In this document: positions 57,722 to 64,000 of the stretch, one piece after another | Layout: every line of letters starts with the position of its first letter | Position numbering within the stretch: the first letter of the stretch is position 1 | Assembly: GCA_963576735.1 (NCBI GenBank) | Contig: OY755183.1 | Location: 12,171,213 to 12,235,212, forward strand | Origin: Bedellia somnulentella | Lineage: Eukaryota > Arthropoda > Insecta > Lepidoptera > Bedelliidae | Reading direction: 5' to 3' | Length of the DNA: 64,000 bases | The notes under the pieces: generated by a model | Seen by the model: only the letters and a program-made list of their open reading frames with translations | The model's database searches: none | What the model was told of the DNA's origin: nothing | Program-made: the position numbers and the translations under genes

Positions 57722-57905
57722 TTTTAAGTAAGTAAGTAAGTAAAATGTTTATTTGGTATTAAAAACAAAATTACGAACAGTATTTAACAATTAGATACAA
57801 CATTTAATGATGATACCAAAAAAGTCTTGGCTTAGCGTAAAATGTACCCAGCGCAAGTCTCGCAGGACACAAACGCTGAGAACGCTGGTTTTCAGCCAAC
57901 ACCTC
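57722..57905 (-). repeat. Possible LINE 3' end with (AAGT)n tail
   Basis: (AAGT)n at the left, then 'aaaatgtttatttggtatta' and 'gctggttttcagccaacacc'. On the minus strand this would be a 3' region with a (ACTT)n tail. Confidence 0.4.
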
Positions 57906-58574
57906 AAACTTATATCTACTACATACTAACTAATACATAAAGCAAAAAAAAAGTAATCAAGGCAAAGAGATATTTATTTTAACGACTTTTTTAAGAAATT
58001 TATAATTTTATTAACATATTAAAATATAATAGCCAGATGTTTTGAAGAGTGTTGTCTATGCGTGTGATCCGAACATCAATCTAATTTAAGATTCACTGGA
58101 GAGTTCTAACGTATGTTTATCATTGTAAATTACTTGTGCACGACTACTGACGCCAGAAATATATACAACATCATTATGACATCACTAAACCTATTTCACT
58201 ATGAAGTTTATAATAATCATATACGGACATATCATACACAGATCAAGACAGCCCCAAACTAAGTAGAACTTGTATTATAGGATACTAACTCAACGATATA
58301 TTTAATATGATATAATACACATATAAATTAAATCCAAGACTAAGAAACAATCATTTATGCTCATCACATAAATGTTGTTCTCAGAGGGGATCGAACCCAT
58401 AACCCCCGCACCGAGAAGCTAGACCTATCCTCTCTATCACCATTTTGTAAGGTTATTGGTTAATTTTCTTCAGTTGCTTTTGTGGTGTAAGTATGCTATA
58501 CGGAGGGAGGACACATTTAGATTAAATAGAATATGCTAAAAAAAGACAGCCGCCCGGGATATAAAGCATAAATG
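57906..58574. other. AT-rich intergenic DNA
   Basis: A minus-strand tRNA-like B box 'ggggatcgaacccataac' at about 58387 suggests a SINE head. No gene. Confidence 0.4.
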
Positions 58575-58655
58575 GGCGTATATACAAAGTGGCCATCGAT
58601 AAATCTGTGCCAACCCCAATGGGAACTAATAGCATGAGTATGTATATTTATGTAC
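58575..58655 (+). mobile_element. LINE 3' end (same family as 27750), short
   Basis: 'acaaagtggccatcgataaa', 'gccaaccccaatgggaacta', 'gcatgagtatgtatattta'. Confidence 0.65.
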
Positions 58656-58916
58656 AGTTACACACGACTTCAAAAAAGTAAAAACTGGTGTAGGCTCCAT
58701 TTATGTATGGTGTAATAATACGAGGGGCATGCCGTGGGCATGCCAATAGAAGTTAGATACTCTTTTCTCATTTAATTGACACTGGCAAGCTATACACCGT
58801 CTTATAGGCTGGTTTTTTTATTGACATATTTGAATATAGAACACACTTCTTTTATTTATTTTTTATTTGAATGAGCATCATTTTTCCGAGAATGTGGCGG
58901 AAATTCATTTGCAACA

Positions 58917-59813
58917 ATGGAGCTCAGCCGACGTGATTTTCGCGCTATGATTTATTATGACTTTAAAAAAGGTTTAAAGCCTCAAGAATGTTTTGAACTT
59001 TTGGCTTCTACTTTTGGTGAGTCTGCTTGTTCCCGAGCAACAGTATTCAATTGGTTTGCTGAATTTAAAAGAGGACAGGGATGTCTCGAAGATGAAGCAA
59101 AGGCAGGACGGCCGCCAACCGCGGTCACGCAAGAAAACGTTCGTGCAGTCGAGAAACTTTTTCGCGAAAACCGACGAATTACATATGTAGAGCTAGAGCG
59201 AGACCTAGGAATTGGCATTGAATTAGCAGCAATGCAAACCATAATTCCCGACCACCTTTCTCTCCGTAAACGTTGTTCGAGATGGGTGCCGCACAAACTT
59301 ACCGATGAGCAGAAAGACCGTCGGGTGGATTGGTGCCTATTCATGATAGATAAATTCAACGAAGGCGAGAAAAAAAACGTATATGATATACTGACTTGTG
59401 ACGAAACATGGCTATATAACTATAATCCCGAATCAAAGCAACAGTCGTCTGTATGGTGCTTTGAAGACGAGCCAACTCCAACGACATGTCGCCGTGCACG
59501 AAGCACACAGAAACAAATGGTCGCCTCGTTTTTCTGCAAAACGGGTCATATTGCTACTATTGTGCTAGAGAATGAAAGAACTGTGAACTCCGAATGGTAT
59601 GTGACAGTTTGTGCTCCAACAGTAATATCAGCTTGGTGTGACAAGCGACCGAAGTCAGGAATCCGGCACCTTCTCTGGCACCACGACAATGCGGCGCCAC
59701 ACACGTCTGCCAGAACACTAGACTTTTTTAACTCGAAAAATTTGACAATTCTTCTTCACTCCACATATTCCCCTGACCTAGCGCCTTGTGATTTTACTTG
59801 TTTCCAAAAATAA
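58917..59813 (+). pseudogene. Mariner transposase, C-terminus frameshifted
   Basis: 298 codons from ATG. The N-terminal half has the helix-turn-helix DNA-binding part (SRATVFNWFAEFKRG, then the GRPPTAVTQENV hinge) and WVPHKLTDEQK. The catalytic part keeps the mariner triad: D162 in TCDETW, D257 in HHDNAAPHTS and D292 in SPDLAPCDF, with exactly 34 residues between the last two (D,D34D). The family's usual length is about 340-350. Here a base is lost just after CDF, giving an early stop, and a second shift follows at about 59826, so the last 50 or so residues are out of frame. Inverted ends could not be fixed; 'tacgaggggcatgcc' at 58718 may be near the left end. Probably inactive. Confidence 0.93.
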
Positions 59814-60092
59814 AAAAAAAAACTAAAGGGGAAGAGGTTTGAAAGCAAAGAAGATTCGCTGTTTGCCTGTAATTTCGAGAGTGGTCACAGGCATTTTCCA
59901 ATTGGTTCAGATGTATGGAAAAGTGTATACGTGCTCAGGGTGAATACTTTGAAAAGATCGATACTTGTAATAAAGAATAAATTTTATAATTTTTGAGTAC
60001 ATGACTGGGGACCATAACGTGGACGTGTAAACGTGGACTATTACTTAACCAAATGTCAAAAAACAAAAAGGTTATTAAAAAAATATTTGCAG

Positions 60093-60347
60093 CTGTGTAG
60101 TGTCGGCTTAGAATAGCACTAACCCCATTTCTTCCGGTGGTTATACGTAAAAGGCGACTAACGGTATTGGGGCTTTTGAGGGATTTTTCGGCGATGCGGT
60201 TGGAGACCCATCACCAACAACCTTTATCTTACCATCTTTTCCCCACTTATTTTTCCAAAAGTGACTGAGGAATTTTTAATTCCTTAGCTCTGGCTACCCC
60301 ATTCTAGGGATTTATAGCCGCTAGTATATGTATGTATGTGTGTATGT
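60093..60347 (+). repeat. (TATG)n retroposon, full length
   Basis: 'gctgtgtagtgtcggcttag' to the tail 'tatgtatgtgtgtatg'. No sure target duplication. Confidence 0.92.
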
Positions 60348-60634
60348 AAAATTGATTTATTGCATTAATGTTGTTGACATAAGTCGCTCATAATCATAAA
60401 TGACTTCGAGAAAAATAATTTAAAAAAAATGTATTTACCGCTTATATATTACACATTATCATATGGATTAAATACTATTTATTTAAGTTCTATACACATA
60501 TATATTATATACAGAAGACAAAAGTCATTAAATTAAAATCTACTTAGTTATATACATCAGCTACAAAAAGAAATATATATTAATTTAAAAAAATATAAGT
60601 ATAACACTTATTTACATAATAGATACCTAAAAAC
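60348..60634 (-). other. 3' region of the RLE-type element
   Basis: Very AT-rich and non-coding; the 3' end of the element beside it is not visible. Confidence 0.35.
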
Positions 60635-62806
60635 TTAAAATCTAAAAACATCTTCCAGCTCCTCTTCTCGGGGAAGGGTACCTAGGACGCTGGAAGCATT
60701 GCCGCGTTGTATGGCAATGCTAAGTCTTTGTCCAAGGTAAGAGCCTGCCTTTGGGTTCCCAGTTGTTTCAATAAGACGGCAAGCTAACTGTTTATATAAA
60801 CCACGTGCTTCCGGACCCCAAGGCCCCAAAGTCTCCACCCCAAAGGGGACAAAATAATATCCTTGGGGTAGAGAGGAATATTTCACTTTTTTGTTGGCCT
60901 CAGCAATAGTAGCCGCTGAACCAACCCTGCGAGAAGCGGAAGCTACGTGGCAACCGGCGAAAGTATCGACACATGTCGCATCCCAAACTAACGGAAGCCC
61001 GTTAGCCCAGGGGATCAGTGACATGCCGTCCGGCCTCTTTCCATCATCGCGTGTCAAACCACTTGGCTCTAAAACGGATGGAACACCTACACTTACTAAT
61101 GCACGCCTTAAGATGTTATTGATCGTTGCATGTCTGGATAAACGGCCGGCACTTCGCTGACAAGAAAGTCCATGTCGACCCAATGCATCTACCCAGTCAC
61201 CACAACGACATCTGTGCGGTTCGTTAGTGCGTAATCCTAATCTCAAACAAATAGAGAAGGTCAAAGTGGTTCGATCAAGCAATGTCCCAACGTTATGGGA
61301 AGGAATCGCATTCAACCAGAAACCAGCTTCTGGTTGTGTCGAGGCTAACAATCGTGCCTTTTCCGCAATGTCAACAGCATTGCGCATAAGGCTTTCGGTA
61401 GTTAGCTTGCATATTGGCTCATCCCACTGCCTTTGCACACATTTATTTTCGGGTAAATCCTGCCTGCCCACTAACGTTTGCCAAGCCAACACCCCTTCAG
61501 TCAAGCCCACGATCTCAACATCCCCAAGGGATGGGCATAGAATAGTACCAAAAAGATCACGTGTGCTATGTGCTGAAGAGAGAAATGCCGGCAGAGCCAC
61601 ATTACGGACGTTACGGATCCCCAATCCACCGAAACGTACAGGAAGAGTAGCCTGTATCCAAGCATCTTCCGAAAAAGAAACATTTAAAACCTCTGTTAAT
61701 GTACGTAAAATAATAGAGTCTAATTTATCCAGCAACTCAGGAAACTGCCAAATATTACTGCACCGTAAAATATAAATAAATTTAGGGACAAAAAGGCAGT
61801 ACCGCATTATAGTAAAAGCAACATGTGGGTGTATTAACTTCAGACGCTCTGTTCCGGACTTAAATTTGCTTATCTGTTCTTGAATAAAGGAGGGTGTTGA
61901 TGCATCATGAATCGGTGCTCCCAGAAGACAAAGAGAAGATTCGTCTAAAATTTTTATGTTGGGACTTAAGTACTCAAAATTGTTTACTATTTGGTCTCGA
62001 GTTATGGTGTCAACGGAAGAGTTAATGTATAATTCACATTTAGAGAAATTTAATTCAAGGCCTATCATACTAAAAGAATCCATAATAGTTTGTAAATCCC
62101 TTAATACTACGGATGCATCCCCCGCAATAGTTCCATCGTCTAAATACCATATATTGAATTTTGATCGTAGAGTTTTGATTGTAGGGTTAATGGCCAAGCT
62201 AAAAATGGCTGGTCCAAGTGGGTCACCTTGTTGACAGCCTGTAGCCGAGGGAATAACCGAATCTTTGAAAACTAAGGAAGCTGCTTCGCTATAACATTGC
62301 CATAGATATTTATAGTATAAAGGTATATGTTCTTTAGCTTGTGACAGCATGGCACCTCTGCATATAGAATTAAATGCATTTTTTACGTCAACCTTCATAA
62401 AAACTTGTGGTTTCCCTAATCTCAAAAAGGTTCTGGCTGCATGAACCGCAGCCTCACATCCTCCGCGACTCCCAAAACCTAACTGTGTTGGCTGAAAAAG
62501 AGTGGTTAGTTCTGGTAATATTCTTTTGCAGCATATCTTTGATACAAGGCGGCGAATAGTATTACCTACAGCTATGGGTCGAATGCCACCATCTTTTTTA
62601 TTAAGTGCAATTAAATTTGCCCCATACAGAATAGTAACTGCCTCGTTACAAACACTCCCTCTTAACATTAAATTTGCCAATTCTGCAATGTTTGTTAACA
62701 ACGTACGGCCAATGTCACCAGTAATGTTAGAAACTAAATCTTTTAAATGCTGCGGAGCCATGCCATCAAGACCAGCTGCTGAACCACCTTTAAAATACAT
62801 ACACAT
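60635..62806 (-). CDS. Reverse transcriptase with restriction-like endonuclease (RLE-type LINE, 5' part missing)
   Basis: 723 open codons. It opens at the conserved FKGGSAAGLDGMAPQHLKDL block that precedes the palm. Reverse transcriptase motifs: KVDVKNAFNS (D140), GCQQGDPLGPAIFS (motif B) and YLDDGT (D223-D224). After a long thumb region, CRCGDWVDALGRHGLSC (C533, C535, H545, C549) forms a zinc-binding site. Then comes a PD-(D/E)xK-like nuclease: RPDG (D593), VWDATCVDT (D609) and KKVKY. This order, palm, then CCHC, then nuclease, marks the R2/R4/NeSL kind of LINE that cuts specific sites. The normal N-terminal DNA-binding part is absent; a stop lies just upstream and 'tattttaaag' before GTGGTTC resembles a splice acceptor. 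No stop or shift interrupts 2.2 kb, so the copy is young or under selection. The exact clade is not settled. Confidence 0.85.
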   Translation of the reverse strand: MCMYFKGGSAAGLDGMAPQHLKDLVSNITGDIGRTLLTNIAELANLMLRGSVCNEAVTILYGANLIALNKKDGGIRPIAVGNTIRRLVSKICCKRILPELTTLFQPTQLGFGSRGGCEAAVHAARTFLRLGKPQVFMKVDVKNAFNSICRGAMLSQAKEHIPLYYKYLWQCYSEAASLVFKDSVIPSATGCQQGDPLGPAIFSLAINPTIKTLRSKFNIWYLDDGTIAGDASVVLRDLQTIMDSFSMIGLELNFSKCELYINSSVDTITRDQIVNNFEYLSPNIKILDESSLCLLGAPIHDASTPSFIQEQISKFKSGTERLKLIHPHVAFTIMRYCLFVPKFIYILRCSNIWQFPELLDKLDSIILRTLTEVLNVSFSEDAWIQATLPVRFGGLGIRNVRNVALPAFLSSAHSTRDLFGTILCPSLGDVEIVGLTEGVLAWQTLVGRQDLPENKCVQRQWDEPICKLTTESLMRNAVDIAEKARLLASTQPEAGFWLNAIPSHNVGTLLDRTTLTFSICLRLGLRTNEPHRCRCGDWVDALGRHGLSCQRSAGRLSRHATINNILRRALVSVGVPSVLEPSGLTRDDGKRPDGMSLIPWANGLPLVWDATCVDTFAGCHVASASRRVGSAATIAEANKKVKYSSLPQGYYFVPFGVETLGPWGPEARGLYKQLACRLIETTGNPKAGSYLGQRLSIAIQRGNASSVLGTLPREEELEDVFRF

Positions 62807-63009
62807 TTCATATTACAATTGTGTACAATACAGTCGAAAAATACACTTGTGTTTATTTCGATTCAAATTAGTAAGTGTATTCTTTTCCATATTCAGTATA
62901 TGAAAAATAATTAATTTTCGTGATGAATGTAAGTGATTAAGCATCTCATTTCGGGACAATAAGAGATGATTGATTGATGATAATATACCATTGTAGAGCG
63001 ACATAAGTG

Positions 63010-63110
63010 TTATTTTTGGTAATGCAGTTGGAAAACCATCACCAAACATATAAGTAACAAAATATCACCTTGTCTCCTTCGACTCTGGCCCTCCCTTTTA
63101 GAATAAATTA
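63010..63110 (+). repeat. (TATG)n retroposon, old fragment
   Basis: 'ggtaatgcagttggaaaacc' and 'cgactctggccctccctttt'. Confidence 0.5.
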
Positions 63111-63158
63111 GGGGAGGTAGGTGAGGTATGGTTATATTTATAAATTAAATGTTAAAAC

Positions 63159-63406
63159 ATACATACATACATATACTCACGGCTATAAATCCCTAAAAGG
63201 GGTAGCCAGAGCTGAGAAATAATAAATTCCTCAGCCACTTTTGGAAGTTGAGGCGGGAAAAGATGGTAGAATAAAGGTTGTTGGTGATGGGTCTCCAACT
63301 GCATCGCCCAAAAATCTCTTAAAAAGCCCCAAGTCCGTTAGTCGCCTCTTACGTACACCCACCGGAAGAAATGGGGTAGTGCTTTTCTAAGCCGACACTA
63401 CACAGC
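63159..63406 (-). repeat. (TATG)n retroposon, young full-length copy
   Basis: (CATA)n to 'gccgacactacacagc', flanked by TGTTAAAAC (63150-63158, 63407-63415). Confidence 0.95.
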
Positions 63407-63420
63407 TGTTAAAACGTATT

Positions 63421-63560
63421 GACACTATAGCTCAATTGGCGACAGGGGCGTATACCCGGAGGTCGTGGGTTCGATCCCCGCTAGTGTCGATTTTTTTTCC
63501 CTTTATTTATTAGAAATAATCCCCAGATGAGGTTTTTATGAACAAAAAATATTCTAATGT
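63421..63560 (+). repeat. tRNA-derived SINE (GACACT head), second copy
   Basis: The head begins GACACTATAGCTCAATTGGC and has the B box GGGTTCGATCCCCG, closing with AGTGTC. The tail 'aataatccccagatgagg' follows. Four bases are missing from the D arm compared with 22107. Confidence 0.75.
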
Positions 63561-63794
63561 ACCGTTATAGTTTTATATTCGTAATTAAAATGTGCTAATT
63601 TTTATATTCGTTTGTTCATTGACTCAGTCACAAGTCCATGAACTCTCGATTCTGGCACAATGCTCTGAATAAATCACGACAAGCCCACATTAATACCCAA
63701 ATGAATTGAGCAACCATGTTAATATTTAGGATAAGACAATTGTTGTTATGTTTCAGATTAGCTGTTTAGTGGCTTGAAATAACAATAACCCATT
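63561..63794. other. AT-rich intergenic DNA
   Basis: Nothing recognised. Confidence 0.35.
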
Positions 63795-63845
63795 ATTACC
63801 GGGGGTTGGCGTAAGAGGTCACTTTTGGGGCTTTTAAAGTGACGT
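63795..63845 (+). repeat. (TATG)n retroposon, short old fragment
   Basis: 'ggcgtaagaggtcacttttg' and 'gggcttttaaagtga'. Confidence 0.5.
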
Positions 63846-63862
63846 AATATATTTATTACATT

Positions 63863-64000
63863 GCTGTGTAGTGCCGGCGTAGAATAGCACTACCCCATTT
63901 CTTCCGGTGAGTGTACGTAAGAGGCGACTAACGGTATTGGGACTTTTAAGGGTTTTTTTGGGCGATGCGTTTGGAGACCCATCACCAACAACCTTTATTT
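63863..64000 (+). repeat. (TATG)n retroposon, cut by the window end
   Basis: 'gctgtgtagtgccggcgtag' to 'caccaacaacctttattt'; the 3' half lies outside. Confidence 0.9.

Noticed and set aside
61227..61775. 182-codon frame on the plus strand
   Set aside because: Shadow of the reverse transcriptase frame on the minus strand.

Overview
The window looks like nuclear DNA of a lepidopteran insect (moth or butterfly). It is AT-rich and gene-poor, with spliced genes, and it is crowded with repeats of kinds found in Lepidoptera: Helitron-like elements inserted between A and T and ending in CTAG, tRNA-derived SINEs, a (TATG)n-tailed short retroposon, CR1-like and RTE-like LINEs, and a mariner. These assignments come from reading the sequence; no database was searched.

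Layout. (1) 2,541-4,209, plus strand: the last two coding exons of an unrecognised gene. The joined reading frame ends in the CaaX box CVIM, a likely farnesylation signal. (2) 4,210-22,365: no gene seen. It holds two Helitron-like elements with (GTCT)n arrays, one with an internal tandem duplication, plus relics of an RTE-like LINE, foldback MITEs and a 200-base assembly gap. (3) 22,366-29,495, plus strand: four exons of a methionine sulfoxide reductase A gene. The first coding exon with the start codon is not found. Its introns hold retroposons and a piggyBac-type MITE. (4) 29,496-49,100: intergenic, with many copies of the (TATG)n retroposon, several nested in one another, two Helitrons, foldbacks and MITEs. 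One Helitron carries a candidate captured host exon. (5) 49,150-54,713, minus strand: a CR1-like LINE (ORF1 with coiled coil and SGNH-like domain, ORF2 with endonuclease and reverse transcriptase) fused at its 3' end to a second, diverged and 5'-truncated copy, with a third 3' end beyond. (6) 58,917-59,813, plus: a mariner transposase, frameshifted near its end. (7) 60,635-62,806, minus: a 723-codon open frame with reverse transcriptase and a restriction-like endonuclease, probably a 5'-truncated RLE-type LINE.

Two host genes are supported: the CaaX-ended gene and MsrA. The rest is mobile DNA. The most informative pattern is that the abundant (TATG)n retroposon and 5'-truncated LINE fragments encoding a conserved C-terminus share the same 3' end, as expected if that LINE mobilises the short element. 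At least nine copies show target-site duplications or truncations that fit target-primed reverse transcription.
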